64,000 nt of DNA from Fusobacterium massiliense (GTDB lineage: Bacteria; Fusobacteriota; Fusobacteriia; Fusobacteriales; Fusobacteriaceae), in contig NZ_LT608327.1 of assembly GCF_900095705.1 (NCBI RefSeq), forward strand, positions 372,001-436,000, read 5' to 3'. The notes under the pieces were generated by a model. It had not been told where the DNA came from, did not search any database, and saw only the letters and a list, made by a program, of their open reading frames with translations. Positions 15,811 to 25,551 of this stretch are shown here, one piece after another (within the stretch, counting starts at the first letter, position 1; every line of letters begins with the position of its first letter). The position numbers were made by a program, and so were the translations under genes.

Positions 15811-18009
15811 TTATACTTTAGTTAAAAATTTATTAGCTATAATTACAGCAATTTCTTTTATACCATCAACAAATTCAACTGAAATCTTTTTATCATTAAT
15901 TGATTTCACTACGCCCAAGCCAAATTTTTTATGCATTACTTTATCTCCAACTTTTATACCCATTGAAGAAATTATTTTTTGAGCTGGTGTATCCAATTTT
16001 ATTGTATTTTTAGTATCAATTTCTATTCTCTTTTTAAAAGTATGAGTTTCCTCCCTTTTTTCTATTTCATCTGAAAAATATAAATTCTTCTTTTTCTCTT
16101 GAATTTTTAATAAATCTTTTGGAATTTCTTCTAAAAATAGAGAAGGACTCATTATTTTATCTATTCCATACATAAACCTAGTTGTTGCATGAGATAAATA
16201 TAATTTTTTTTCTGCTCTTGTCAATGCAACATAACAAAGTCTTCTTTCTTCTTCAAGTTCTTTCGGCTCTACCATAGACCTTTCACTTGGAAATATACCT
16301 CTTTCAAAACCTACTAAAAAGACTATAGGAAATTCCAATCCTTTTGAGTTATGGATAGTCATCAGTTTTATAAAATCACTATTTTCATCTAAATTATCTG
16401 TTGCACTAACTAATGATACATTTTCTAAAAATTCATTTAAAGCTAGATAATCTACTACTTTTTCTAGTTCAAGAATGGAGTTTTTAAATTCTTCAATATT
16501 TTCCTTTCTTGTTTCATGGTTGTCGTACTCTTCTTCTAAATAATCATAATATCCTATCTTATTTAGTAATGTATCAACAATATATGAAGTTGTTTCTGTT
16601 TGTAAAAATTCTTTTAAATCATTTATCATACTGTATAATTGTAATAATTTTTCTTTACTAATAGTTGTCAGACCTGTTATTTCTTCTACAAATTTCAGAC
16701 TTTCGAACAGACTTAAACCATTATCTCTTGCATAGTCTTGGAGTTTTTCTATACCCCTTTCTCCTAATTTCCTTTTAGGAATATTAATTATTCTTAAAAG
16801 ATTTAATTCATCTTTAGGATTTACTAATACAGATAAGTAAGCTAAAACATCTTTAATTTCTGCTCTTGAATAAAAACTTACTCCTCCAAAAACTTTATAA
16901 GGTATGTTATATCTTAATAATCCTTCTTCAAATACACGAGATTGAAAATTAGTTCTATATAATATAGTCATATCTTTATAAGAAACTCCGTTCTGATACT
17001 TTTCTCTTATTATATCTATTACCTTACTTACTTCATCTCTAGCAGTATCACATTCTAATACTTCTATTGCTTCACCTTTTCCATTTTGTGTCCATAATTT
17101 CTTATCTTTTTTTGAAGTATTATTTTTTATAACTTCATTAGCTGCTTCCAGTATTGTAGATGTTGACCTATAATTTTCTTCTAATTTTATTATCTTTGCA
17201 TCTTTATAATTTTCTTCAAAATTAAGTATATTTAGAATATTTGCTCCTCTAAATCCATATATACTTTGGTTTTCATCTCCTACTACACAAAGATTTGAAA
17301 ATTTTCTTGCTATCAAGTCTATTAATTTATATTGCAAATTATTAGTATCTTGATATTCATCTATCATTATATACTTATATTTATTTTGAATTTTTTCTAA
17401 AATTTCTTCATTTTTTAACAGCTTATATGTATTCAATAAAATATCAGAAAAATCCATTGCATTGTTTGCCAACAAATATCTATTATACTTATCGTATATT
17501 TCATCAAAATTACTAATGATATAAGTAGCTTCCCTTATATCACTAATTTCTTCTTTTACTTTAGAAATCCATGCTATAATTTCTCTTTCTACTGATTTAT
17601 CTCCATTTTTACTATTAACTTTAAAACCTTTTAAAATTTCTTTTAGAACTCTTTTTTGGTCATCTGTATCATAGATTGTAAATGATGAAGTATATCCTAT
17701 TTTATCTGCATATATTCTTAAAAGTCTAACTCCAAAAGAGTGGAAAGTTGAAATTGTACAGTTGTTTGCAATATCTCCAACTAAATCTACAACTCTTTCC
17801 CTCATTTCTTTTGCTGCTTTATTTGTAAATGTTACAGCTAAAATATTATAAGGGCTTATTCCTATATTTTCTATCATATGAGCTATTCTATATGTTATCG
17901 TCCTTGTTTTCCCAGAACCTGCTCCAGCTAATATTAAAATTGCTCCATCTATTTGTGAAGCTGCTTCTCTTTGTTTATCGTTTAACTTTTTTAACAAGTT
18001 TAAATCCAT
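15811..18009 (-). CDS. pcrA: UvrD/PcrA-type 3'-5' DNA helicase
   Basis: 732-aa superfamily 1A helicase. Motifs in order: the N-terminal Q-motif LNDKQREAA, Walker A GAGSGKTRTITYR, TFTNKAAKEMRERV, Walker B MIDEYQDTNNLQYKL, GDENQSIYGFRGA, LEENYRSTSTIL, TIHNSKGLEFPIVFLVG and YVALTRAEKKLYL. The C-terminus has the PcrA-style small domain (VGDKVMHKKFGLGVV). It unwinds DNA in nucleotide excision and mismatch repair and clears RNA polymerase or recombinase filaments. The start ATG follows AGGAGG and a well-formed promoter. It heads the lpx operon, an unusual but not unprecedented arrangement. Whether it is named UvrD or PcrA is a matter of convention here. Confidence 0.93.
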   Translation of the reverse strand: MDLNLLKKLNDKQREAASQIDGAILILAGAGSGKTRTITYRIAHMIENIGISPYNILAVTFTNKAAKEMRERVVDLVGDIANNCTISTFHSFGVRLLRIYADKIGYTSSFTIYDTDDQKRVLKEILKGFKVNSKNGDKSVEREIIAWISKVKEEISDIREATYIISNFDEIYDKYNRYLLANNAMDFSDILLNTYKLLKNEEILEKIQNKYKYIMIDEYQDTNNLQYKLIDLIARKFSNLCVVGDENQSIYGFRGANILNILNFEENYKDAKIIKLEENYRSTSTILEAANEVIKNNTSKKDKKLWTQNGKGEAIEVLECDTARDEVSKVIDIIREKYQNGVSYKDMTILYRTNFQSRVFEEGLLRYNIPYKVFGGVSFYSRAEIKDVLAYLSVLVNPKDELNLLRIINIPKRKLGERGIEKLQDYARDNGLSLFESLKFVEEITGLTTISKEKLLQLYSMINDLKEFLQTETTSYIVDTLLNKIGYYDYLEEEYDNHETRKENIEEFKNSILELEKVVDYLALNEFLENVSLVSATDNLDENSDFIKLMTIHNSKGLEFPIVFLVGFERGIFPSERSMVEPKELEEERRLCYVALTRAEKKLYLSHATTRFMYGIDKIMSPSLFLEEIPKDLLKIQEKKKNLYFSDEIEKREETHTFKKRIEIDTKNTIKLDTPAQKIISSMGIKVGDKVMHKKFGLGVVKSINDKKISVEFVDGIKEIAVIIANKFLTKV

Positions 18010-18032
18010 TTTAAACCTCCTATATTGCTTTA

Positions 18033-18060
18033 ATTATAACATACTTTTAATGTATAACAA
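18033..18060 (-). promoter_or_regulatory. Promoter of uvrD/pcrA-lpx operon
   Basis: Minus strand: TTGTTA (plus 18055-18060), a 16-base spacer ending TG-T, then TATAAT (plus 18033-18038), giving an extended -10 box TGTTATAAT. The ATG is 24 bases downstream of the -10. Confidence 0.65.
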
Positions 18061-18075
18061 AACAATTGATTTTTA

Positions 18076-18798
18076 TCATGTTAAAAATAATTCTTTTAAT
18101 TCTTTTATATTATTTCGACTTACAGGAATAGTTGTAGAATAATTTTTTAATTTTATTATCCAAGATGAATTAAACCATTGCTCTATTTCAACTATTTTAT
18201 CAAGATTGATAATATAAGATCTATGACATCTATAAAAATTATATCCCTCTAACATCTCTTCCCATTTTGAAATTTTAATCTTGCTTACATATCTTTTTTT
18301 ATTAGCAAAAATTAAAGTTTCTTTTTCATTTGCTTCAATATAGTCAACATCACTCAAAGATAAAACATAAATTTTTTCATCCATATTTATAGTGATTTTT
18401 TTTAAAGATGTATTTCTATTTAAAATATTATCTACACTTTTAGTACTCACTAAAGACTTTAATAAATTTCTTATTCTTTCCTCTGAATATGGTTTTAATA
18501 AGTAATCAAAGGCTTTTACTTCAAATGCATCAACTGCATAATCTTTGTAAGCTGTTATAAAAATTATCTTTACTTCCGGATAGATTTTAGAAATAATTTT
18601 CCCTAGATTAATCCCATTCATATCTGGCATATTTATATCTAAAAAAACTACATCTATTTTATTCTTTTCTAAAAAGTTTAATGTATCTAAAGGACTTTCA
18701 AACTCCTCTATTAACTTAATTTCCTTTTCTTCATTCAAAAAATATTTTAATTCTTCTCTTGCAGGTAATTCATCTTCTACAATTATACAATTAATCAT
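18076..18798 (-). CDS. LytTR-type response regulator (LytR/BtsR family)
   Basis: 240 aa. The receiver domain (1-120) is intact: VEDE acidic pair at 8-11, FLDINMPDMNG phosphoacceptor, FITAYKDYA, and FDYLLKPYS with the conserved Lys. Residues 135-240 are a LytTR DNA-binding domain, recognised by YIEANEKETLIF, LEGYNFYRCHRSYIINLDKIVEIEQWF and TTIPVSRNNIKELK. The start overlaps the end of the kinase gene by 8 bases, so kinase and regulator are translationally coupled. The divergent cstA-like gene is the likely target. Signal and exact subfamily (LytR, BtsR or YpdB) cannot be fixed by reading. Confidence 0.9.
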   Translation of the reverse strand: MINCIIVEDELPAREELKYFLNEEKEIKLIEEFESPLDTLNFLEKNKIDVVFLDINMPDMNGINLGKIISKIYPEVKIIFITAYKDYAVDAFEVKAFDYLLKPYSEERIRNLLKSLVSTKSVDNILNRNTSLKKITINMDEKIYVLSLSDVDYIEANEKETLIFANKKRYVSKIKISKWEEMLEGYNFYRCHRSYIINLDKIVEIEQWFNSSWIIKLKNYSTTIPVSRNNIKELKELFLT

Positions 18799-20476
18799 AA
18801 TTTACACCTCCAAGTATTTTAAATTTAATTCTTGTTCCCTTATTCAATTTCGTTATATTCAATCCTTTTCCATATAAAAGTTTTAATCTTTGATGCACAT
18901 TCTTTAAGCCTATATTTTCTTCAATTTTACTATCTAGGCTATCTATAATTTCTTGTTTTATTCCAACTCCATCATCTTCAATAATTACTTCAATATCTTT
19001 TCCAATTTTTTTTATTTGTAATAAAATATTTCCTTTTTCACTCTTTTTCAATATTCCATGTTTTATACTATTTTCTACAAGTGGTTGTATTATTAAACTT
19101 GGAATTTTAAAATTATATAAGTTTTCATTTATATCATACTTTATATTAATTTTTTCTCCAAACCTTGCTTTTTCAATTTTTATATATGTATCCACTTGAT
19201 TAAGCTCATTTATTAATTCAACACTTTTTAAATTATTATCTAGATTATACCTTAAATATTTAGATAAATCTATTGTAACTTCTCTTGCTTTCTCAGGATT
19301 TATCCTTATTAAAGCAGCCATAGTGTTTAAAACATTAAATAAAAAGTGCGGATTTATCTGAGATTGCAGAGCTTTTATTTCTGAATATTTTACCAATGAT
19401 TTTAAATTTTCAATCTTACTGATTTCCATTTGAGTAGATATCAAATGAGAGAGTCCTATCATTAAATATCTATTTTTTTCTGTAATTTTTTCAGCCGTAT
19501 CAAAAAATATTTTCATTGTTCCTATAACATCATTTTTCTCATTAAGTGGAAGTATGATACAAGATTTTATATTTGGTGAAATATATAAAAATTCCTCAAT
19601 TATTTCTTCTTCATCTTTAATAACAACTTTTACCTCTCCATCTTCTATAGCTCTTTTTGTATCTTCACTTTTAATTTCAGTCTTTTCTATATTTATTTTA
19701 TCAAATGAAAACCCTGCTATTATTTCATTTTTATCTGTAATAACAGTAGCCTTAGCTCCTAAATCCTCTGAAATAATTCTACAAACTTCATTAAGTGCAG
19801 TAAAATCTTTAAATTCTCTAAAATAAGGTAATGTTTTATTTGCTATACTTAAAGCTAACTTTGCCTGATTTCCTGCAATCAATTCACTTTTTTCTATTAT
19901 ATCTTCAACTATTAAAATCAATATACTAGCTCCAATTGCATTCATCATAACCATAGGGATATAAAAATTTTTAACAATATTTTGTGCTAAATCTTTATTT
20001 TTTAAAAAAATTAATATAAACATCATACTCAAATTTTCTACAATAAATCCCATTAAAAAAGCTACAGCACTCTTACTCTTATTTTTTGTGAATTTTTCAA
20101 AGTATGCTATTATAAATCCTCCTAAAATTGTGGCTATTGCACAAGGAAGAGCTGTTTCTCGTCCTACATTTACAAACATTCTATGAAAGCCTGCAACGAC
20201 TCCTGTTATAACTGCAACATAAGGTCCACCTAAAATTCCTCCAGCTACAACTCCTACATTTCTTGTATTCAGTATAGCCCCTTGAAAATTTAAACCAATA
20301 TAGGTTCCACTTATTGCTAATAATGAAAAAAAGAAAGATAAAATTACTATATCTTTACTAGTTTTTCCTTTATTTTTTATTACTAAATTGCTTCTATCAA
20401 TTTTTATAAAGAAAAAGGCTATCATCGAAGAAAAACCAATATTACTTATCAGATGTATAATAAATTGTAAATTCAT
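18791..20476 (-). CDS. LytS-type sensor histidine kinase (5TMR-LYT, GAF, His_kinase, HATPase)
   Basis: 561-aa membrane kinase. Residues 1-205 contain about six hydrophobic spans with the 5TM-Lyt signature (GTYIGLNFQGAILNTRNVGVVAGGI-like region and FHRMFVNVGRETALPCAIATI-like region). A GAF-like domain spans about 210-350. The phosphorylation domain has ALQSQINPHFLFNVLNTMAAL with the His, and the ATPase domain has VENSIKHGI and EDDGVGIK. This is the LytS/BtsS class, paired with LytTR regulators. BtsS senses pyruvate in E. coli and controls a CstA-type importer; a similar role is inferred from the adjacent cstA-like gene. GGGAG lies about 9 bases before the ATG. Confidence 0.9.
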   Translation of the reverse strand: MNLQFIIHLISNIGFSSMIAFFFIKIDRSNLVIKNKGKTSKDIVILSFFFSLLAISGTYIGLNFQGAILNTRNVGVVAGGILGGPYVAVITGVVAGFHRMFVNVGRETALPCAIATILGGFIIAYFEKFTKNKSKSAVAFLMGFIVENLSMMFILIFLKNKDLAQNIVKNFYIPMVMMNAIGASILILIVEDIIEKSELIAGNQAKLALSIANKTLPYFREFKDFTALNEVCRIISEDLGAKATVITDKNEIIAGFSFDKINIEKTEIKSEDTKRAIEDGEVKVVIKDEEEIIEEFLYISPNIKSCIILPLNEKNDVIGTMKIFFDTAEKITEKNRYLMIGLSHLISTQMEISKIENLKSLVKYSEIKALQSQINPHFLFNVLNTMAALIRINPEKAREVTIDLSKYLRYNLDNNLKSVELINELNQVDTYIKIEKARFGEKINIKYDINENLYNFKIPSLIIQPLVENSIKHGILKKSEKGNILLQIKKIGKDIEVIIEDDGVGIKQEIIDSLDSKIEENIGLKNVHQRLKLLYGKGLNITKLNKGTRIKFKILGGVNYD

Positions 20477-20511
20477 TCTATTTACTCCCTTTTATTAAAA
20501 CTTTTATTTTT

Positions 20512-20541
20512 AGTATAACAGATTTTTTTATTTTATGAAAA
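20512..20541 (-). promoter_or_regulatory. Promoter of the lytSR-type operon
   Basis: Minus strand: TTTTCA (plus 20536-20541), an 18-base spacer ending TG-T, and TATACT (plus 20512-20517). The TGTTATACT block is an extended -10 box 36 bases before the kinase ATG. Confidence 0.5.
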
Positions 20542-20547
20542 CTTTTT

Positions 20548-20577
20548 TACATCTCATGCCTTTAATCTAACATTTAA
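20548..20577 (+). promoter_or_regulatory. Candidate LytTR operator upstream of the cstA-like gene
   Basis: Two 9-base direct repeats, TACATCTCA (20548-20556) and AACATTTAA (20569-20577), separated by 12 bases (period 21). LytTR regulators typically bind two such repeats spaced 12-13 bases apart, with a core resembling W-M-M-G-T-T. Here the G is replaced by A in both halves, so the match is partial. The second repeat ends about 10 bases before where the cstA -35 would lie, a normal activator position. Confidence 0.4.
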
Positions 20578-20609
20578 TTCTTTTTCAAATAAAAAAATAG
20601 AAAATAATA

Positions 20610-20615
20610 TATAAT
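20610..20615 (+). promoter_or_regulatory. -10 box of the cstA-like gene
   Basis: TATAAT at 20610-20615 without an extended TG and without a recognisable -35 (AAATAA at the right distance). The leader to the ATG is about 50 bases and ends in TTAGGAGGC. A weak core promoter fits a gene that needs an activator. Confidence 0.45.
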
Positions 20616-20671
20616 ACTTAAATAGAGAAATTAAACAAAATGTATATTTTTATGTTAGGAGGCGTATACTT

Positions 20672-22096
20672 ATGTATAGTTTTATTGGTTCTATTATTGC
20701 ACTTGTACTTGGTTACTTATTTTATGGAAAATTTGTTGACTCTATTTTTGGTTCAGATTCAACTAAGATAACTCCAGCAAAAAGATTATCTGATGGTGTT
20801 GACTATGTTGAAATGGGCTGGGCTAGAGCGTTCCTAATTCAATTTCTTAATATAGCTGGAACAGGACCTATCTTTGGTGCTGTTGCTGGAGCTTTATGGG
20901 GACCAGCTGCTTTTATTTGGATTGTTTTTGGTTGTATTTTTGGAGGAGCTGTTCACGATTTTCTATTAGGAATGATGTCTGTTAGACAAGATGGGGCTTC
21001 TGTTTCTGAAATAGTAGGAGAAAATTTAGGACTAACTGCTAAACAAATAATGAGAGTTTTCTCAGTTGTTTTACTTTTACTTGTTGGAGTAGTATTTATA
21101 ATGAGTCCTGCTCAAATTTTAAAAGATATCACTGGAATTAGTTATGAAGTATGGTTAGCTGTTATAATAATCTATTATCTATGTGCAACTGTATTACCAG
21201 TTGATAAGGTAATAGGAAAAATTTATCCTATATTTGGTTTATCATTATTAATAATGGCTGTTGGTATTGGTGGTGGATTGATTATAAATAACTATAACAT
21301 ACCAGAAATAGCATTTGTAAATATGCACCCTGAAGGAAAATCAATTTTCCCTTACCTATGTATTTCAATAGCTTGTGGTGCAATAAGTGGTTTCCATGCA
21401 ACTCAATCTCCTATGATGGCTAGATGTCTAAGAACTGAAAAAGATGGTAGAAAAGTTTTCTATGGTGCTATGATAGCAGAAGGTATAATTGCATTGATTT
21501 GGGCTGCTGCTGCTATGTCTTTCTTTGGAGGTATTCCTCAATTATATGAGGCAGGTTCAGCTGCTGTTGTAGTTAATAAAATTTCTGTTGGAATTTTAGG
21601 AAAAGCTGGAGGAGCTCTAGCATTACTTGGGGTTGTTGCTTGTCCTATAACTTCTGGAGATACTGCTTTTAGAAGTGCAAGACTTACTCTTGCTGATTCA
21701 ATGAAATACAAACAAGGACCTATAGTTAATAGATTTGTTGTTGCTATTCCTTTATTTGTAATTGGTATTGCTTTATGTTTCATTCCATTTGCAGTAATTT
21801 GGAGATACTTTGGTTGGTCAAACCAAACATTAGCAACTATTGCTTTATGGGCAGCTGTTAAGTATTTAGCAAACAGAGGTAAAAATTTCTGGATTGCTTT
21901 AATCCCAGCTATCTTTATGACTATTGTTGTAACTTCATATATTATTGCTGCTCCTGAAGGATTTGTAAGATTCTTTGGTGAAATGGATATCCATCTAATA
22001 GAAAATATTGCTATTGCAATAGGTTGTGTATTCTCACTTGGATGTACTGTAGCATTCTTTATGTCAAATAAAAAAGAAGCACTTATAAAAGAATAA
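20672..22096 (+). CDS. CstA-family carbon starvation / pyruvate-peptide transporter (short form)
   Basis: 474 aa with about 13-14 membrane spans. It opens with a hydrophobic helix followed by the CstA block ITPAKRLSDGVDYVE and continues with GTGPIFGAVAGALWGP, GGAVHDFLLGMMS and SGFHATQSPMMARCL, all characteristic of CstA. It is the short form found in many anaerobes, rather than the roughly 700-aa E. coli protein. CstA/BtsT proteins import pyruvate or peptides across the inner membrane. Divergence from a LytS/LytTR pair mirrors the BtsSR-BtsT logic, so pyruvate- or peptide-dependent induction is a reasonable inference. ATG follows TTAGGAGGC. Confidence 0.92.
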   Translation: MYSFIGSIIALVLGYLFYGKFVDSIFGSDSTKITPAKRLSDGVDYVEMGWARAFLIQFLNIAGTGPIFGAVAGALWGPAAFIWIVFGCIFGGAVHDFLLGMMSVRQDGASVSEIVGENLGLTAKQIMRVFSVVLLLLVGVVFIMSPAQILKDITGISYEVWLAVIIIYYLCATVLPVDKVIGKIYPIFGLSLLIMAVGIGGGLIINNYNIPEIAFVNMHPEGKSIFPYLCISIACGAISGFHATQSPMMARCLRTEKDGRKVFYGAMIAEGIIALIWAAAAMSFFGGIPQLYEAGSAAVVVNKISVGILGKAGGALALLGVVACPITSGDTAFRSARLTLADSMKYKQGPIVNRFVVAIPLFVIGIALCFIPFAVIWRYFGWSNQTLATIALWAAVKYLANRGKNFWIALIPAIFMTIVVTSYIIAAPEGFVRFFGEMDIHLIENIAIAIGCVFSLGCTVAFFMSNKKEALIKE

Positions 22097-22118
22097 TTAT
22101 AAAATTTTAAATTAAAAT

Positions 22119-22174
22119 AAAAGGTATTCAAATTCTACCAATCGATAAAGATTGTATGAATTGAATACCTTTTT
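22119..22174. terminator. Bidirectional terminator between cstA-like gene and purD
   Basis: Stem AAAGGTATTCAA ... TTGAATACCTTT with a loop of about 30 bases, T-rich on the right (CTTTTTAATTTA) and A-rich on the left, so it can work for both convergent genes. It is unrelated in sequence to the dispersed hairpin element. Confidence 0.8.
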
Positions 22175-22177
22175 AAT

Positions 22178-23461
22178 TTATATTTTAGAAACTGGAATAT
22201 ATAAAGTACCTATATCTTTACGAGAGTATTTATCTTTAAAATCAATTTTTTCAGTCAATTCATAAGATTTTTTTATAGCTTCATCTAAGGTATTTTCTAT
22301 TGCAACTATATTTAAAACTCTTCCACCATTTGTATAGAAATTTCCTTCTTTTTCACTAACTCCAGCAAAGAATATTTTTTCATTTTCAGAATTATTATTT
22401 ACTTTTTCAAGTCCTTGTATAATATTTCCTTTTTCATATTTTACAGGATATCCTCCTGCTGCCATTACAACACAACAAGCAGATTTCTTTTCCCATTCAA
22501 TTTTAATATCTTTTAATTTTTTATTAAGACCAGCATTTATTACTTCTAAAAAATCTGATTTCATTAATGGTAATACTGCTTGAGTTTCAGGGTCTCCCAT
22601 TCTCATATTATATTCAAGTAAATAGACTTCTCCTTTAGCAACCATTAGTCCAAAAAATATTATTCCAGAAAAATTCATTTTTTCTTCTTTAATTCCCTTT
22701 AATGTAGGCTCTAATATATTCTTAATAAACTTTTCTTCAACAACTTTTGTATAATATGGATTAGGAGCTATGACTCCCATACCTCCAGTATTCAATCCTG
22801 TTTCTTTTTCAGAAATCTTTTTATGATCTTTTGCTGAAATAAAAGGTACTATAACTTCAGAATCTGTTATTGATAACACAGATATTTCAACTCCATCTAA
22901 AAATTCTTCTATAACTACTGTATCCCCAGCAGAAGCAAAAACTTTATTAAGCATCATATCTTTTAAAGTTTCTTCAGCTTCATTTCTATTTTGAGCTATA
23001 ACAACGCCTTTTCCAGCTGCTAATCCACTTGCCTTTATAACAACTGGATAAGACATTTCATCTAAATATTTTATGGCTTTATCTAAATCTGTAAATGATT
23101 TGTATTTAGCTGTTTTAACTCCATATTTTTCCATAAAATCTTTAGCAAATGCTTTAGACCCTTCAAGCATAGCAGCTTCTCTATTAGGACCAAATATAGC
23201 TAAATTATTTTCTTTAAATTTATCAACTATTCCATCAACTAATAATTCTTCACTGCCAACTATTGTTAAATCTATTTTTTCTTTTATAGCAAAATTTAAA
23301 ATGTCATTAGAAGTTTTTAAGTTTATATTTTCACAATTTTTAATTACTTTATTATAAGCATTTCCCGGTGCTGCATATATTTTAGTAACTTTTGGATTTT
23401 GTGAAATTTTCCATGCTATAGCATGCTCTCTTCCTCCTGAACCAACAATCAAAATTTTCAT
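22178..23461 (-). CDS. purD: Phosphoribosylamine-glycine ligase
   Basis: About 427 aa from the ATG at 23461, chosen because GGGAGG sits 5-6 bases upstream; a TTG four codons earlier lies before that site. ATP-grasp enzyme of step 2 in purine synthesis (PRA + Gly + ATP to GAR). The N-terminus MKILIVGSGGREHAIAWK is diagnostic, with FGPNREAAMLEGSKAFAKDF, VIKASGLAAGKGVVIA and EYNMRMGDPETQAVLP. It is the last gene of the pur operon, 8 bases after purH, and ends at the shared terminator. Confidence 0.97.
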   Translation of the reverse strand: MKILIVGSGGREHAIAWKISQNPKVTKIYAAPGNAYNKVIKNCENINLKTSNDILNFAIKEKIDLTIVGSEELLVDGIVDKFKENNLAIFGPNREAAMLEGSKAFAKDFMEKYGVKTAKYKSFTDLDKAIKYLDEMSYPVVIKASGLAAGKGVVIAQNRNEAEETLKDMMLNKVFASAGDTVVIEEFLDGVEISVLSITDSEVIVPFISAKDHKKISEKETGLNTGGMGVIAPNPYYTKVVEEKFIKNILEPTLKGIKEEKMNFSGIIFFGLMVAKGEVYLLEYNMRMGDPETQAVLPLMKSDFLEVINAGLNKKLKDIKIEWEKKSACCVVMAAGGYPVKYEKGNIIQGLEKVNNNSENEKIFFAGVSEKEGNFYTNGGRVLNIVAIENTLDEAIKKSYELTEKIDFKDKYSRKDIGTLYIPVSKI

Positions 23462-23481
23462 TATTCCTCCCAAATTTAATT

Positions 23482-24996
23482 TTAATGTTTAAAATGTCTT
23501 AATTTAGAAAATATCATTGAGATATTATTTTTATTACATTCTTCAATAGAATCTTTATCATTTATAGAACCACTAGGTTGAATAATAGCTTTAACTCCAT
23601 ACTTCCCAGCAAGTTCTACAACATCTTTAAATGGGAAAAATGCATCTGATGATAATACAATATCTTCTACATTAAATCTTTCTTTTGCTCTTTCTAATGC
23701 TTTTTCAGCAGCCCAAATTCTGCTTACTTCTCCTCCACCTATTCCTAAAGTTTGAGAATTTTTTGCAACTACTATTGCATTTGATTTTACATATTTAACC
23801 ACTTTTAAGGCAAAAATTAAATCTTTTTCTTCTTCTTTTGTAGGCTTAATATTAGTAACAACTTCTAAACCATCATATAAAGAATGATTGGCGTCTTGAA
23901 CTAATATTCCACCATCGACTTTCACTAATTCTTTTCTATCAGTTGGTTTCTTATTACATTCAATTAATCTTATATTTTTCTTTTTGCTCAATATTTCTAA
24001 AGCCTTATCAGAAAAACTTGGTGCTATTATAATTTCTAAAAATATTTCATTTAATAGTTTTGCAGTAGCTTCATCAACTTCTCTATTAAATGCTACTATT
24101 CCACCAAAAATAGACACTGGGTCAGTTTCATAAGCTTTTTTGTATGCTTCTTCCATATTACTTCCTAATGCAACTCCACAAGGTGTTGAATGTTTTACTG
24201 CACAACAACAAATTTCATCAAATTCAGATACGACTTTCCATGCAAGATCCATATCTCTTATATTGTTAAATGATAATTCCTTACCATTTAATTGTTTAAA
24301 ACCATTCATAGCACCATCAGACATATTATCTATATAGTATGCAGCTTTTTGATGTGAATTTTCTCCATATCTCATTTCCATAGACTTTTTATAAGAAATA
24401 TTTAAATATTCTGGGAAATCTTCATCTAATAAGAATTGTGATATAGCTGCATCATATGCAGAAGTCAAATTAAATACTTTTCCTGCTAATTTTTTTCTAG
24501 TCTCATAAGAAACATCATCAGACTTATTAATTTCTTCTTTTATAAGTTCATAATCTTTTACATCTGAAATAACAACTACATCTTTAAAAGACTTTGCAGC
24601 AGATCTAAGCATTGTAGGTCCACCAATATCAATAAATTCAATTTTTTCTTCAAAAGATAAATCTTCTTTTACTTTTTCAAAGAAAGGATATAGGTTTACT
24701 ATAACATAATCAATGGTATCTATATTTCTTTCTTTTAAAGTTCTCATATGTTCTTCATTATCTCTTAATGCTAAAATTCCACCATGTATATTTGGATGTA
24801 AAGTTTTAACTCTACCATCTAACATCTCTTCAAAATTTGTTATTTTACTAACTTCAATGACTTCGATATTATTTTCTTTTAAATATTTATATGTTCCACC
24901 AGTAGAAATAATTTCTATCCCTTTACTGACTAAGAATTTTGAAAAATCCAATATACCTGTTTTATCGTATACTGAAATTAAAGCTCTCTTTTTCAT
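23482..24996 (-). CDS. purH: Bifunctional AICAR transformylase / IMP cyclohydrolase
   Basis: 504 aa catalysing the last two steps to IMP. The N-terminal IMP cyclohydrolase (MGS-like fold) begins [21 protein letters not shown], with STGGTYKYL and [19 protein letters not shown]. The C-terminal transformylase has [29 protein letters not shown] (the catalytic Lys-His) and [15 protein letters not shown]. The ATG follows AAAGAGG and starts 3 bases after purN stops, so translation is probably coupled. Confidence 0.97.
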   Translation of the reverse strand: MKKRALISVYDKTGILDFSKFLVSKGIEIISTGGTYKYLKENNIEVIEVSKITNFEEMLDGRVKTLHPNIHGGILALRDNEEHMRTLKERNIDTIDYVIVNLYPFFEKVKEDLSFEEKIEFIDIGGPTMLRSAAKSFKDVVVISDVKDYELIKEEINKSDDVSYETRKKLAGKVFNLTSAYDAAISQFLLDEDFPEYLNISYKKSMEMRYGENSHQKAAYYIDNMSDGAMNGFKQLNGKELSFNNIRDMDLAWKVVSEFDEICCCAVKHSTPCGVALGSNMEEAYKKAYETDPVSIFGGIVAFNREVDEATAKLLNEIFLEIIIAPSFSDKALEILSKKKNIRLIECNKKPTDRKELVKVDGGILVQDANHSLYDGLEVVTNIKPTKEEEKDLIFALKVVKYVKSNAIVVAKNSQTLGIGGGEVSRIWAAEKALERAKERFNVEDIVLSSDAFFPFKDVVELAGKYGVKAIIQPSGSINDKDSIEECNKNNISMIFSKLRHFKH

Positions 24997-24999
24997 TAA

Positions 25000-25551
25000 T
25001 TATCCTCTTTCATTAATTATTTCTTTTACAACTCTAGGCAAAAGTTTCCATTCTCTTTCTAAGACTATTTTTTGTATTTCTTCAGGAGATTTTGCCATAC
25101 TGATATCAACTTTATCTTGCCCTATAATTTCACCTGCATCAACATCTGATGTAACATAGTGAACTGTACAACCACTTTCCTTATCTCCATTTTCAAAAAC
25201 TGCTTGGTGAACTTTTAGTCCATACATCCCTTTACCTCCATATTTTGGAAGTAATGAGGGATGTATATTTACAATTTTATTTTTATATTTTTCTAATATT
25301 TCTCCATCTAATATAGATAAAAATCCTGCTAATACTATTAAATCAGGTTTTTTTTCTTCAAATATCTTTAACAAATTTTTTGAAATTTCTTTATCTCTAT
25401 TTAGAAGAATAAAATCAATAGCATGTTCTTCTGCAATATTTTTTGCCTTACATTCTCTATCAGCAATTATACAATCTATTCTTATATCATTTTTTATTAG
25501 TTGCAACATATTAGTTCCACTACCAGATACTAACACTATTATTTTAAACAT
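25000..25551 (-). CDS. purN: Phosphoribosylglycinamide formyltransferase (folate-dependent)
   Basis: 183 aa, a normal length for PurN. It transfers formyl from 10-formyl-THF to GAR. The N-terminus MFKIIVLVSGSGTNMLQLI, the catalytic block VNIHPSLLPKYGGKGMYG (with N and H) and HYVTSDVDAGEIIGQ (Asp) are all present. The start lies inside the end of purM, a 13-base overlap. Confidence 0.96.
   Translation of the reverse strand: MFKIIVLVSGSGTNMLQLIKNDIRIDCIIADRECKAKNIAEEHAIDFILLNRDKEISKNLLKIFEEKKPDLIVLAGFLSILDGEILEKYKNKIVNIHPSLLPKYGGKGMYGLKVHQAVFENGDKESGCTVHYVTSDVDAGEIIGQDKVDISMAKSPEEIQKIVLEREWKLLPRVVKEIINERG

Noticed and set aside
21538-22131. A 197-codon minus-strand frame inside the cstA-like gene.
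   Set aside because: Shadow ORF opposite a well-supported transporter gene; no start signal.
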